DNA of 64,000 bases, from NCBI RefSeq assembly GCF_000515415.1, contig NZ_KI911783.1, forward strand, positions 1,850,392 to 1,914,391. Direction: 5' to 3'. Within the stretch, counting starts at the first letter, position 1. Every line of letters starts with the position of its first letter. The position numbers were made by a program, and so were the translations under genes. The stretch comes from Bradyrhizobium sp. WSM1417 (GTDB taxonomy: Bacteria; Pseudomonadota; Alphaproteobacteria; Rhizobiales; Xanthobacteraceae). Below, one piece after another: positions 48,504 through 60,201 of the stretch. Under the pieces are notes generated by a model. The model was given only the letters and a program-made list of their open reading frames with translations. It was not told the origin of the DNA and made no database searches.

Positions 48504-49149
48504 TCAGGCGCACGCCGAGTCGACAGCTCTAGCTTGGGTGAAAACAAAACGCCTCGGGTCAGCATCGTGAGCCTCAATCCTTAGAAGCGGGCCGCAAACG
48601 ACAGGACGCGTCGGGGGCCAGTCTCGACCACCTCCCGCCGTTAAGCTGAGTACTGCACTTATAGCCGTCCATAAGGACTGTTACGCGCCAGTTTGACTAG
48701 TCCGACAAGGCGGCCGTCGCCGGAGGGAAACGAAGACAGAGTAAGTTCTGCGAAATGATCCGCAAAGCCTCGGATCGCGGGTAGCCGCCGCGCAGCGGGA
48801 AGAGCCGCGACGAAGATGGATGTCCCGTACTGGCGCGCGAAGTCGCACCTCGCCCCGCGTCTCCGAAGCGTCAAATGCCATAGGCGAACCGAACTGCGTG
48901 TGTGGGCTCGCATCTCGCCGGTCAGCTCGCAATCCACAAGGTAGGCTCAGACCGCGGCTCTTACCAGGCTTCGACCTCGAGAGCTTGATCGGCCTCCGGC
49001 TGACATCCAAGCGGAGCCGCCTTGCCTTCCGGTACTGATGGGAGCGGTCGACGCAATGTTGAAATGGATATACTTACCGCGGTTCCGCGGCGCCGGTTTC
49101 TCCCTTGGTGGTCGCGCCGAAATACACCGTTTCCGCCCTCTTCAGCCAC
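48504..49149. other. No recognisable gene
   Basis: Short overlapping frames on both strands without motifs. Confidence 0.4.
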
Positions 49150-49743
49150 TCACGAACCTGGTCCACAGCGCAAAACTGGATTATTCGGCTCACGACCCTC
49201 ATTTGGACACGTGGGGTCATTCTGGCCGATGAGCCGCTTCTCGTAGAACAACACTGCATATCCGTGCAATATCCCCTCCCTGCGGTGGACATAGCCAGCG
49301 GTCTCATAGGGCCTTTGAGCCCCTACTTGGATCGTTGTTGTGTCGAGCATTATCCACTCGAAACCGAGAGCGACAGCTCGCGACTCCAATTCACGAAGAA
49401 CTCTTCTTCCAAACCCTCGTCGCTGAAAGACGGGATCGAGCCGCATACGTTTAGGTTCTGCGACATCATCATTAAAACGTTTCAGCCCACCCATAGCAGC
49501 GAGCCGGGGGCCAATATGCGCAACTACGAAGTCTCCGCCCGACCCCATGTATACTTCCCCGATATTACGTAAATCATCCTCCCAGGCCCCTTCCGGGCCA
49601 CACACACCAACGTCCTGCGATGTGCTTCTGTGCAGATGCCATACACCATCGCTATCCCCGGACTCGAAGCGACGAAGGATCAGTTCGTCTTGAGATATGA
49701 CTACGATCTCGCGACCGGTGTCGGACGTCCGCGCCCGTGGCAT
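49150..49743 (-). CDS. GNAT-family N-acetyltransferase
   Basis: 197 residues. GNAT pattern: LILRRFESGDSDGVWHLHRS, DFVVAHIGPRLAAMGGLKRF, the acetyl-CoA loop MRLDPVFQRRGFGRRVLREL, and ALGFEWIMLDTTTIQVGAQR with YETAGYVHRREGI. No frameshift. It lies downstream of, and on the same strand as, the decayed PrnB-like and radical-SAM genes and may have belonged to that cluster. Substrate unknown. The start is uncertain; the N-terminal 15 residues could be extra. Confidence 0.82.
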   Translation of the reverse strand: MPRARTSDTGREIVVISQDELILRRFESGDSDGVWHLHRSTSQDVGVCGPEGAWEDDLRNIGEVYMGSGGDFVVAHIGPRLAAMGGLKRFNDDVAEPKRMRLDPVFQRRGFGRRVLRELESRAVALGFEWIMLDTTTIQVGAQRPYETAGYVHRREGILHGYAVLFYEKRLIGQNDPTCPNEGREPNNPVLRCGPGS

Positions 49744-49975
49744 CGTTGTCTGTTTTTAGCTAGGCAGAGACGACCGTCAGCTCACCGACACACCTCTGTC
49801 AAGAGCCGCTGGGAAAGGACAGCCTCAACATTCTCCGATACCTCGACTCCGACAATTGGACGACCCGGCTCAACCGTATATTTTAAGGCCGTACTACGGT
49901 GCATCCGGGTAAACCGATCCAGTGCACAAATACAGGACGCGCGCAACGTTCGGATTTCGCCGCCGTGATGCTCCA

Positions 49976-50995
49976 TCACTGGCGAAATGGTCGCAGCCCT
50001 GGGAAGTCCGCTTTCCCTTCTAGCCAACCTGGCTTGAGCGGCGCACTCCCCTTGTCTGACGACAGCCAGTGGAATACCTCATGAAGGCATCTCTGCGGAT
50101 AATATTCAGAAAGCCGATATAGATCCCTATAAAATTGCGGTTTCTGGTTGAAGAGTTCTTCACCGACCAATAGCACCGAGACTGCCACGATCCGGGCAGA
50201 GAAGCGGCCGCTTGGACCAAGCGTGTTCTTATAAGGATTCTTTCCGTAAAACACGCGAAATTGGCCAAATAAGTCCGGCGACATATGTTCATAGAAGCGC
50301 GTCAGAACACAGTTTGCTGACTCAAGGCGCGCCAAGCATAGCTCAAGACATTGCCCCGCATCGACATCGGCCACATCACGCAAATTAAGCAGAGCGTCCA
50401 TTGCTGACTGCAATTCGCTCTCGATGATCTGATGGCCCAAGCAAAAATCTCGCTCCTCGACCCGGCCGCCCCGAGGCAGTATACGCGTGGATCGTTCTGC
50501 AACGGATTCATAATGATCATATCTTCATAGGAGAGGACCTCAATGCCCGGTTGCCGGGTCACAACTCGATCGCGCAAGGCGGCTCAGCGCCTCTCCCACC
50601 GTCAGCTCGGCGTCCAGGGGATGAAGGCCGGCAAACGCAGACATCTGATAAGCACAATTTACGAGATATCGGATGTCTGTCTTAGCGATCTCGAACTGTG
50701 ACTGCGGCAGACTTAGCAGCTGCGCAGCATGGTCCTTCTCGGCAGCCATCGCGTTGATGCTACGCCCAAGAGCCTTAACCGCCTTATCAGGTCGTTCACT
50801 GCGTTTGATCTCCGCAATGCAATGCGGCAGTTCATCGGCGACAAAATTGCTGACCAGCCCAAGCGGGCGCTCTCGCTGCCGCCGATCAATGCTATCGGTC
50901 AGATGCAAGAATATGTCCTGCGCCTCGCGGGGCGACCCTTGCGTGGTGGAAACGGAAAAAGGAGGGACCATAAACGAGCGCGCCCGCGACTTCAT
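49976..50995 (-). pseudogene. PrnB-like (IDO/TDO haem superfamily) enzyme, frameshifted
   Basis: Three consecutive minus frames form one protein of about 330 residues: 50995-50540 (RPLGLVSNFVADELPHCIAE, LLSLPQSQFEIAKTDIRYL), 50577-50400 (GIEVLSYEDMIIMNPLQNDP) and 50440-49976 (ELQSAMDALLNLRDVADVDA, FYEHMSPDLFGQFRVFY, NTLGPSGRFSARIVAVSVLL). The block F...MSP..F...FRVFY...LGP parallels monodechloroaminopyrrolnitrin synthase PrnB, a haem enzyme related to indoleamine dioxygenase. Two shifts, near 50560 and 50430. The first ATG overlaps the radical-SAM stop (ATGA), so the pair was translationally coupled. Confidence 0.6.
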
Positions 50996-52019
50996 CGAAA
51001 AGCAACTTGCATTTCGGCACTTGACCCGTATCGAGCGGCCGGTGAGTAATCATGTTTTTCGAGCAGATCAGTTCGTTTGTCTGTTATCCTACTGTCGTTG
51101 TACGCGACCTTCTCAAGTATACTGTTCGAGAAAAATAGCAGCGATACGGCGCCCGAGTTGATAGTGCCGGCGGCAGTTAACGAAAGCAGACCATCGTTTG
51201 AAATGCAGATGAGTCCTGCCTCATTCAAGATTTCAAGCTCGCGCCCAAAGCATTTCTCAATTGAGACCCCAAACTCCCGCTCGAAGCGGGAGAGCAACAC
51301 TCCACTACTTCGCAGGGCAAACATCACGGTTCTGCGCATGAGATCATCTTGCGACAGGACAACACCCTTCCACACTGGCTTCTCGCCCGCCTCAACCCTA
51401 TACAGGTAGCGGTCTAAATCTGCCTCGTTGTAGAACTGGCACTGGCTCATGTAACCGAATCCGGCAACCCCAAACGGGACCAGATTATTGTCGTTCCAGG
51501 AATCGTATTTGCGGCTCTGTTGAACCGAGTGTGGCTGCGACTGCTTACTCCAATAGAAAATCGGCCCATGCCGATAGCCGAGTCTCGTGAGGATGTGCTC
51601 GGCCATAAAATGCATGATAATGCGCTCCTTAGCCCCAGCGAATTGATATCGTCCCCGAGCCAAATGGCGGGCTACGGGGTCTGTAGATTTAAACATCAAT
51701 GGGAATACATTGAACTTCTCTATTCCCATATCCAGTAAGCCGATAAGCGAGTCGTACCAGCTTCGGAGCGTTTGCTGCGACAACCCATACATGAGGTCAA
51801 GCGACAGATTCTCAACGCCAGATCAATTGACGACGTAACCTGGAGCAACAACGTTTCCGCCTTCAGATCGCCCATTGCCTTGAGAGGCGGATACGTGCCG
51901 ACGAGATAATCGTTATGCGTGTCAAGGTGCAAATTCCGTGACCTCAACATGTCAAGGTTGATGTCGTACGACCGGTCGATCGCGAACTCCAAGGCTTCGG
52001 AATAGGTCGGCGCGCGCAT
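50992..52019 (-). pseudogene. HemN-like radical-SAM protein with internal deletion of the Fe-S motif
   Basis: Starts at 52019 with AGGAG upstream: MRAPTYSEALEFAIDRSYD, HLDTHNDYLVGTYPPLKAMG, DLKAETLLLQ. Then, near 51830, the text jumps by frameshift to ENLSLDLMYGLSQQTLRSWY, which in HemN-like proteins lies well after the CxxxCxC cluster motif. So roughly 130-150 residues, with the 4Fe-4S cysteines, are deleted. The rest is complete: FNVFPLMFKSTDPVARHLAR, NLVPFGVAGFGYMSQCQFYN, EADLDRYLYRVEAGEKPVWK, RFEREFGVSIEKCF and ITDKRTDLLEKHDYSP. It cannot be an active radical-SAM enzyme. Confidence 0.75.
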
Positions 52020-52300
52020 TTTGCTAAACTCCTCTAGCTTTCGTGTGAAGCAAGGCGCGATGGCACATCCGTTGTTCGCTTACATTGCACTCTTCAGCTC
52101 CGGCTCGATACCGAAGTCATGCATTTCGATCAAAGGCGCGGGTTCGTCAGCTCCCGCTCGAGGCATCCACCATGGATCACAACGAGGTCGCCACACGCTC
52201 GGTTACACGCGCGGGATGAATTGTGGTTCGGCGAGGATGACAGATGCTGTGGCTCAGGCGAATGTACTTCCGGTATCGCGAAACGGCACCCAGGCAGACT

Positions 52301-52702
52301 TCAGGCGCCGGGGGTGCGAATACTGTTCGAGAAAATGGTGCTCCAACTCCGACACAGCGGCACCCGTGAGGTACGCGGCAAAGCTTTAGGCCGGACCGCC
52401 TGCAATAGCCCAGCGTCCGTCGCATTGATGCGATCCAATCGCGCAAGTTTCATTTGAACTCCTTTGGCAGCGACTGCGAGGCCGTCATGGTCGTACGGAT
52501 TCTTTAGGGTGTCCCAGCAATCCACGTGCCTGCAAGGCCATTTGCGCTTGAAGAGGGCAATACCATGTGCTTCGCGTCCACCGACGGAATACTCGCGCCT
52601 CAGTGTCTGGTCCCGGACAATAACGTCTTCAGCCGGACACGGCTGAACACGACAACGTGGAATGCCGAATGATGATGGCTGCCTCATGCCGAAGTCGAAC
52701 AT
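52301..52702 (-). CDS. Possible remnant of an unknown gene upstream of the radical-SAM gene
   Basis: 133-residue minus frame with plausible protein text (CPAEDVIVRDQTLRREYSVG, EAHGIALFKRKWPCRHVDCW, YDHDGLAVAAKGVQMKLARL). No family recognised. It lies upstream of the radical-SAM gene in the same direction and may be a relic of the same operon. Could be non-coding. Confidence 0.25.
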   Translation of the reverse strand: MFDFGMRQPSSFGIPRCRVQPCPAEDVIVRDQTLRREYSVGGREAHGIALFKRKWPCRHVDCWDTLKNPYDHDGLAVAAKGVQMKLARLDRINATDAGLLQAVRPKALPRTSRVPLCRSWSTIFSNSIRTPGA

Positions 52703-52869
52703 CTGCGCAATGGCGACCTTACGAGCGAATCGCTTGGTTGCAGGCAGCGTCTCGGCACGTGACGGATATCGGCGGGCCGACGCCAGAGAAATTCCGCCTG
52801 CTACTCTGCTTAGCGTTCACGCCTGAGCCCGGTGTGAGCAGACTGAAAGTTGTAGTGTGCCGCTTTGCA

Positions 52870-53320
52870 GGAAGTTGCGGACTGTTGGACGCGGCCCGGC
52901 GTCGTCAAGATTGCTGGCATCGCCTCGGGTGGATGGTGAAGACCTCGCCGTTTGCTCCCGTTAACAGGAAGGCACAGCCGCTCATCGACAAGCTCTGAAG
53001 GCACTGTGGGGAGGAGTCTCCTTGTCTTCGCTCCATGGCGAATCTCGGCGGCCACCTTTGGCAGCTTTCTCGTGAGAAAGTGTGTTGCTCCCATCCAATC
53101 CTTCGTCGTGCCGAACGGATGCTCCACTGTCTGACGGCGGACACCCATTGCGTTGGGATTGTGGTCGAGCCGATGCCGAACTTTCTCCAGAACGGCCTCG
53201 TGCTCCGAGCGTGAGATGTGGCGCTGGCGGCCTGTCGTGCGCTGAGCTTTTAGCGCACAAGTTTTGCAGGTGCTCGTCCAATAGCTTTGTGCACCGGACA
53301 TTGCCCCCCCGTTCGGGGCA
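52870..53320 (-). pseudogene. IS1182-type transposase, C-terminal remnant
   Basis: CKTCALKAQRTTGRQRHISR, SEHEAVLEKVRHRLDHNPNA, RRQTVEHPFGTTKDWMGATH and FLTRKLPKVAAEIRH are the C-terminal cysteine-rich and Glu-containing blocks of IS1182/ISL-like transposases (family pattern RRxTVEHPFGTLK). The end is frameshifted and the first two thirds are missing. Confidence 0.8.
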
Positions 53321-53997
53321 GGCGAAGCCCTCGTGCCATCATTCTCGGCGCGTCGGCCTCGTGTGCTGGCCACGCGCGAGTTTCATATTGAAGAGGCCGT
53401 CGAAACACGAAGCGCTCGATCTCGCCGAGATGCGCCGGCAGATCACGGCCCTGAGGTCCCGGCATTCGGAAAATCTACGGATCACCTACCTGTTGAAAGG
53501 CTGCTGATCAACTCGGCAGATCTCAGTGAACCGGAGAGCGCAGCTCACGCGAAGCAGCTGGGTGAAGCGTGCGCCAGAACGATGGCGAACATCCAGAAGC
53601 GCGTCACGAAAAACGCCGGCAAGCCATCGGGTAAGGCTAACAAGTGTAGATCACCTTGCACAAAGCAGTCGCCGGGTCGACGCTACGTGTAGCCGCGGAG
53701 GTGCGCATGTATCGCGCAAACGCGGCCTTCGCGGCTAGGGGCCGCTGCCGTAGCAAGCGGCGGCCGCGCCATGAGAAGCCTAGTAAGCGCGCCGCACTAC
53801 TCGGTGTACAGAGGGGAAGTCTCCGAGAAAACCGGGTGGGCATCTTCGTGCCGATCGGCGATCAAACCGAATCGGGCACCTCCCCCACAGACTCACAGGC
53901 GGACACAACCACATGTCCTAATTGCGCACCATCGCCGGGCTGAGAGGCTTTCCGGCGCGCGGCAGTCTGGGTCCGGCTGACCGCCAGGAAATCAGCA
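53321..53997. other. No recognisable gene; junction of mosaic and backbone
   Basis: Frames on both strands without family features; between the last transposon relic and the groEL terminator. Confidence 0.4.
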
Positions 53998-54023
53998 AAG
54001 GCCCGGCATGGCTGCCGAGCCTT
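53998..54023 (-). terminator. Terminator of groESL
   Basis: Hairpin of 10-bp arms, AAGGCCCGGC and GCCGAGCCTT, one mismatch, 6-nt loop, 27 bp past the groEL stop; read leftward it ends in CCTTTGC. Confidence 0.7.
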
Positions 54024-54049
54024 CTACTGTTGAACTGTGAATGTCGGAC

Positions 54050-55729
<1,680 letters not shown>

Positions 55730-55787
55730 TCACCCTCGGCGAGGCGCCCGGCAGGCGCTCCTCAGGGGTGAGCGGTGCGAGCGGTGA

Positions 55788-56102
55788 TTAGGCGGCCTTC
55801 TTCTTAGCCGAAATGTCGGTGAGAACGCCCATGATGTCGCTTTCCTTCATGATCAGCAGCTCCTGGCCATCGATCTTGACCTCGGCGCCCGACCACTTGC
55901 CGAACAGCACGCGGTCGCCAACCTGAATGTCGATCGGGATCAGCTTGCCGCTCTCGTCGCGGCCGCCCGGGCCAACGGCGATGACTTCACCCTGGGAAGG
56001 CTTTTCCTTCGCCGTGTCCGGAATGATGATGCCGCCAGCGGTCTTCTCTTCTGCGTCGATGCGCTTGACCACGACGCGGTCGTGAAGCGGACGGAATTTC
56101 AT
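55788..56102 (-). CDS. groES: 10-kDa co-chaperonin GroES
   Basis: 104 residues: [20 protein letters not shown], the mobile loop [20 protein letters not shown], and [20 protein letters not shown] with ILTxI-like end [20 protein letters not shown] lies just before the ATG. It caps the GroEL ring. Confidence 0.97.
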   Translation of the reverse strand: MKFRPLHDRVVVKRIDAEEKTAGGIIIPDTAKEKPSQGEVIAVGPGGRDESGKLIPIDIQVGDRVLFGKWSGAEVKIDGQELLIMKESDIMGVLTDISAKKKAA

Positions 56103-56140
56103 GCAGTCCTCCTATGTCTTGTCGCTTTGATTTTGGATCG

Positions 56141-56170
56141 AATAGCACTCGAAGCTAGCGAGTGCTAACC
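56141..56170. promoter_or_regulatory. CIRCE operator (HrcA site) of groESL
   Basis: TAGCACTC (56143-56150), 9-bp spacer, GAGTGCTAA (56160-56168): the CIRCE consensus TTAGCACTC-N9-GAGTGCTAA with one mismatch, 40 bp before groES. HrcA binds this to repress groESL until heat shock. Confidence 0.92.
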
Positions 56171-57176
56171 ATCGCGAACATAAGCCGGCTTGGCCGGCAT
56201 ACAAGACAAAGCCGCGAAGGATTTCGAAAATACCTCGTCCTCACCGGTCCGCCAGAGCCCACCTAAGGGCCCCCTGCATAAAATGTGGGCTGGTTGGAGC
56301 AAGCCGCGGGGAAGGGATCGGCTTTTACCGCGCGCTGACGTGTTTGTTTGGCTAGTCATCTGGTCGCTAGTCGGGCCGGGTTGCGTGCTGTGGTTGAGCC
56401 CGCTCAGGTATGACGGTGCCGCTTCCAGCGGCAGTCTTGACCCGCAACGGTACGCCGAGAAGCCGGAATATCCCGTCCCTCAGATGCAGCGGGGGAGCAA
56501 ATTGTTCTCTAGATTCTCTCCCTCCATGGACAACCAGGATCAGAAAAGCTTCCAATGTTCCGCAACGCAGTCGAATCCGCTTGTCGAGTTTTGCGGGTAC
56601 CGAACTATGGAATTTGTCCACTGATAAGCTTTGCGACCAAACGTTTCGAAAGCCCCATGGGACCGCCCTCGATGATCCCGTATGTTTCCGCAGCTCAATG
56701 GCACGGGCGATGGCTAAGCGAGTGGAGATCTCCGACCGCAGTTATGCCCGGCTGCTCTGAAAGCGTCTGAAGCCCGGCTTTGATGGCGGCGGTGTCCTGC
56801 TCCGCCTGAGTGATCCACGACCATCGCGGGATGCAATGGAAATGAGAGCATCATCAAGGAGCGAGTCCGAGCGACCGCGATTACAATCGCAGCGGTAGCT
56901 TGCTAGCCCACCGCTTAGTCGTTCGTTCGAATCCGGCCGCCCAGGGATGACCTGACGAATAAGCCCGGCATTTGCGCCGGGCTGATCGCTAAGTGGTTCA
57001 GGTTCTTAGCACCGGACGCATTACAGAAGAGTCCTCGGGTCTCGTCGGTGCGGCTTCTGACATCGCGATGCTTGCCACGAGCGTCGCATATTCGTGTTGG
57101 TAGCATTCGAAACTCATATGAAGCCTAAACCGAGAAGACGGCGTGCCAAACTGGGCAGCAGAGCAGGAGCCGTGAA
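56171..57176. other. 1 kb without protein genes; tRNA-like 3' end at 56925-56945
   Basis: No convincing coding frame. TTCGTTCGAATCCGGCCGCC near 56929-56948 looks like the T-arm and acceptor 3' half of a tRNA, but the matching 5' half and a pairing T-stem are not seen. A hairpin follows at 56962. Confidence 0.4.
56962..56983. terminator. Hairpin after tRNA-like remnant
   Basis: AGCCCGGC (56962-56969) and GCCGGGCT (56976-56983), perfect 8-bp arms, loop of six. Typical of a terminator behind a tRNA or small operon. Confidence 0.5.
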
Positions 57177-57401
57177 CTAACTCGGCGGCGAGACCGGCCG
57201 TCTATTCTGGGCAGAGCGGTCGCCGATCTCCGTTCGACCTTGAAAAACAGCAACGAGCCGGCCACCTTCCCAAAGCTCGACGTCGTGCTCGCCGTATATT
57301 TCCTCAACTCGACGTCTCGCCGCCTGCTCGTCAATGCAGTCAAGCTTTGCGGCGCAGATCACTCGCCGGCCGCTGTCCATCACGAACACTTTGAACCGCA
57401 T
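57177..57401 (-). CDS. Small conserved protein of unknown function
   Basis: 74 residues from the ATG at 57401. MRFKVFVMDSGRRVICAAKL, QAARRRVEEIYGEHDVELWE and GGRLVAVFQGRTE form a compact alpha/beta pattern of the kind seen in short Bradyrhizobium proteins (KVF.MDSGRRV...HDVELW.G.RLVA.F). No known function. The open frame extends upstream to 57515, but that part is not typical. Confidence 0.65.
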   Translation of the reverse strand: MRFKVFVMDSGRRVICAAKLDCIDEQAARRRVEEIYGEHDVELWEGGRLVAVFQGRTEIGDRSAQNRRPVSPPS

Positions 57402-57575
57402 GATGGCAGTCCGATCCAAAAGGGGACTATCATCGTAACCGAATGTCGTTCTAAGGCAGCGCCAAACAAAGTGCAGGCGCGCGGAACCTTTGTACGTGTG
57501 GTAATGCGGCGACACCAGCGTGACCTCATCGATCGCGGTGGCCGCGTCAGGTAACCTGCCCAGTGTAGCGCGGCC

Positions 57576-58292
57576 TCAGTGGCGCAATCTCACCGCGTGC
57601 CGGAGCGTGCGGCTGGAGCTTAAGATCGAGATGCCCCCCAGCGTCATCAACAGCACACCTAGCCAGGTTACCGTCCAGGTGCGCGCCTCGTCGCGCACCG
57701 CTTCATTGCGCGCGCCCATTGGTATAGCTGGAGGTGAGTCGGCTCGCGCGGCCGAGGCAAGCTTCTCCAGGTCGACTTGGGGCGGCGTGAAGTGCTCGGG
57801 CGTGAGCTGGCCGCTGGGAAGAGCCGTAACGGGTGCCGCCGGCATCACGGCCTGCGTGTCGCCGTCGGAAACAGAAGCGGCGTCAGCCACCTTGACTTCG
57901 CGCGCCGGCGGAGCCCCCTCGGCCGGCGAAGAGCCTAGCAACTCCGCACGCGCATCGATCACCGGGCTCCGCGCTTGCCGCGAGGCCTCGTTCTTGTCGG
58001 AACTGGCGGCGCGGTTGGGCACACGACCAGGAACCGGTTTTCGCACCGTTACGATGCCCTCGGCCAAAAACCAGCATTTGCGGTGGCCGTCCCGCCGATA
58101 CACCCAGTGCTGGCTTGGGCCAGGCGAATTGCCGGGCCGCGGCAAGCATTCCGGCTGTACCGAGGAGGTTGCAGCGGGCCGGCGAGGAGCAATATTGAAC
58201 AAGTCGGTAAAAGGGTTGGAGCACGCAGGTGCCGTCGAAAGACCTCCAACAAGGACCAAACTGGCGAAGTAAAATCGCAAATGACCGGACAT
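57576..58292 (-). CDS. Secreted or membrane-anchored hypothetical protein
   Basis: 238 residues from the ATG at 58292. The N-terminus (FYFASLVLVGGLSTAPACSN) is a signal peptide, possibly with a lipobox Cys. A conserved-looking block follows, HWVYRRDGHRKCWFLAEGIV, then a Pro/Ala-rich stretch and a C-terminal membrane segment TWLGVLLMTLGGISIL. The HRKCWF block occurs in several Bradyrhizobium exported proteins; the function is unknown. The frame also opens at 58343, a less likely start. Confidence 0.7.
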   Translation of the reverse strand: MSGHLRFYFASLVLVGGLSTAPACSNPFTDLFNIAPRRPAATSSVQPECLPRPGNSPGPSQHWVYRRDGHRKCWFLAEGIVTVRKPVPGRVPNRAASSDKNEASRQARSPVIDARAELLGSSPAEGAPPAREVKVADAASVSDGDTQAVMPAAPVTALPSGQLTPEHFTPPQVDLEKLASAARADSPPAIPMGARNEAVRDEARTWTVTWLGVLLMTLGGISILSSSRTLRHAVRLRH

Positions 58293-58473
58293 CCAAAACT
58301 CCCGGTGTTGCGCCCCACCCGGCACGAGCCTTCGCGGCGACATGGGACTCCATGCGACTTAAATCTGGCAGCGTGATGGATTAATTGTGCTCCTAGCCAT
58401 TCGAATTAATGGCCCGTCCACCGCTTTCAGGTTGCAACACGCGACAGCGCCCCCGAACTTGATAGAGCGCTCT

Positions 58474-58815
58474 TCAGTGGTGCAATACTGACGCAGCGAT
58501 TAGGCTTACCCGGGAGATCGGCTGCTGGTTGGTTATAGACCGGCGATCATTCGAAAAGCCGTTCCAAGCTCTACAGCCCTGCTGTCGGTTGCAAAAAACC
58601 GCCGTCCGAAATGCGCTCGAACTAAATGATGCCCTTGTTCGTGACCCGCAATAGCTACGAACGTAATACCCTTGTCGCTGAACGGTATCTCGTCTTACTT
58701 TGAGAAATTTTTTCTGCTCTTGCGCCACTTGTTTGCAGGCGTAAGCCTCGAGTATCGCGGAGCCTGTGCTTAGAACGAGCAGGTCACGCTTTCCATTGCG
58801 ATAGACATAAAACAC
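58474..58815 (-). pseudogene. Decayed small Bradyrhizobium-type protein
   Basis: MFYVYRNGKRDLLVLSTGSA and later TVQRQGYYVRSY match the start and end of a family of short proteins I associate with Bradyrhizobium. The middle and the tail after about residue 55 do not, so the tail is probably read-through after a frameshift. Confidence 0.45.
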
Positions 58816-59014
58816 TTTTCGCCCCCGCTAATCCTGTCAAGGTAGACACGAAATAGGTTTCGATGCCCCCGCTTGCAGGGCGTGGAGGACGCATTGGAAA
58901 GGCGCGTTGCGCGGTCCGCGCCACCGGACACCGTGGCCCATCTCGGAAGTTGACCCTAGTCCGACCGGGACCGATATGCTTTGATGCGTTGGGGCGTGTG
59001 GTGGCCTCACGTAC

Positions 59015-59306
59015 ATGGTCATTCGCAAGTACACCAAGGTTCGTTCGATAGCGGACGCCGCTCGCCGCGCCAAGAGCGGCGTCTGCCAGATTCTAAGGCA
59101 ATCGCACGGATTCCTTACCATGTGCTGGATGCGGGCGATGGTGTTGGTATCGCCGTCATGATACTTGACGACCGCGAAAGTGCCCAGCGTACGCCAAGAT
59201 AGTGGCGTTTGTTCAAGCAAGTCTACATGACCTCGAGCTTGGAGTTCCCGAAATCACCACCGGCGAGGTTTTGGTGAACATAGAGCCGAACGAGTCCTCG
59301 GCATAA
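59015..59306 (+). pseudogene. Small antibiotic-biosynthesis-monooxygenase-like (ABM fold) protein with two frameshifts
   Basis: From the ATG at 59015: MVIRKYTKVRSIADAARRAK, QILRQSHGFLT; then, in another frame, YHVLDAGDGVGIAVMILDDR ESAQRT; then AFVQASLHDLELGVPEITTG and EVLVNIEPNESSA with a stop at 59304-59306. The order fits the roughly 95-residue proteins with an ABM-like ferredoxin fold common in rhizobia. Shifts lie near 59115 and 59195. Function unknown. Confidence 0.6.
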
Positions 59307-59529
59307 AGTAGCCGAAAATCGCTGCCATTTCGTGGCGGATGCCACCCGTTGCTCATGTCCTCGACTTGATGCCCCGTCGCGTTTGCAGCGATCGCGCCCT
59401 CGACACGCGCCTGCCGTCCGTCCGCAATATGCGAGTACGCGTAGTTTTCGAGGAGCAGTAGCAACATGAAGCAACACACCTGCGAAGCATTTTCCACCCA
59501 CAACGATCTACTGGACACCGCTCGTGGCT

Positions 59530-59640
59530 ATGGGCATCGCGATGCCGCCAAGAGATCCCGATGAAGACGAGGAGGACGAAGACGAAGAGGAAGATGATGC
59601 CGACGATCCGCCGGTCGTACGCGAGCCGGACGAAGACTAG
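59530..59640 (+). CDS. Very short acidic protein
   Basis: 36 residues (or 32 from the second ATG at 59542): MGIAMPPRDPDEDEEDEDEE then DDADDPPVVREPDED and a stop. Almost half the residues are Asp or Glu. Similar acidic mini-proteins beginning MPPRDP and ending REPDED occur in Bradyrhizobium genomes as I remember them. It sits 38 bp before the gcrA-like gene. Function unknown. Confidence 0.55.
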   Translation: MGIAMPPRDPDEDEEDEDEEEDDADDPPVVREPDED

Positions 59641-59678
59641 ACTAGCGTGTTCGGCAGTCGATGCTATAATATCTCCTC

Positions 59679-60008
59679 ATGGGCTGGGATGCGAAAGACA
59701 TAGCGCTCCTCAACAGGCTCTGGTCCGCAGGACAGAGCGCGGCGCAGATTGCGCGTCGTCTCGGGTGCAGTCGTAACGCGGTCTGCGGCATGCTGACCCG
59801 TCTGGGCTTGAAGCGCGGCCACAAGCCGCCCACAGCAACGCCCAAGATAAGGCCGCGCCCGAAGCTGAGGCCGACCTCGTCGGCAGCCTGCGCCCGTCCA
59901 GTCGCACGGAAGGTGTCGCGGAACACAGTGCAGAGGCAGCCGCCCAAGGAATTCAGCAAGCAGCAGCTCTACTCCATGCTGGCAGAGGCGGTCAGAAACA
60001 CTGGCTAA
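59679..60008 (+). CDS. GcrA-like cell-cycle regulator family protein
   Basis: 109 residues. The N-terminal helix-turn-helix MGWDAKDIALLNRLWSAGQS, AAQIARRLGCSRNAVCGMLT, RLGLKRGHKP matches the DNA-binding domain of GcrA (W...LLKKLW..G.SA.QIA..LG.SRNAV). The rest is a basic linker and a short C-terminal helix. GcrA binds RNA polymerase sigma-70 at methylated promoters in Alphaproteobacteria; this protein is shorter than the roughly 170-residue canonical GcrA and may be a paralogue. TATC/TCCTC precedes the ATG. Confidence 0.75.
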   Translation: MGWDAKDIALLNRLWSAGQSAAQIARRLGCSRNAVCGMLTRLGLKRGHKPPTATPKIRPRPKLRPTSSAACARPVARKVSRNTVQRQPPKEFSKQQLYSMLAEAVRNTG

Positions 60009-60201
60009 GAGCTCACCGCGAGCGGTTGCGCTCCCGTCAGTGCCTGGCCCGTCGTCCGTGGGGCTGAGGCGATGTCGATGCGGCGCTGGATGTGGCGTCG
60101 TTGCTTGACCATCTTGACTGCCAGCTCACGGTCAGGCCCCCAGCGCGCCGCCGGTCTCAGTTCGGCTCCGTGTAGCTGTCATGCGATCGTGCCGGCTCAT
60201 T

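Noticed and set aside
52059..52074. TGGCACATCCGTTGTT as sigma-54 promoter
   Set aside because: The -12 box lacks the GC and there is no recognisable plus-strand gene downstream.
56915..57106. 63-residue minus-strand frame ending in GGRIRTND
   Set aside because: Frames with this ending are typical of antisense translation of tRNA 3' ends, not proteins.
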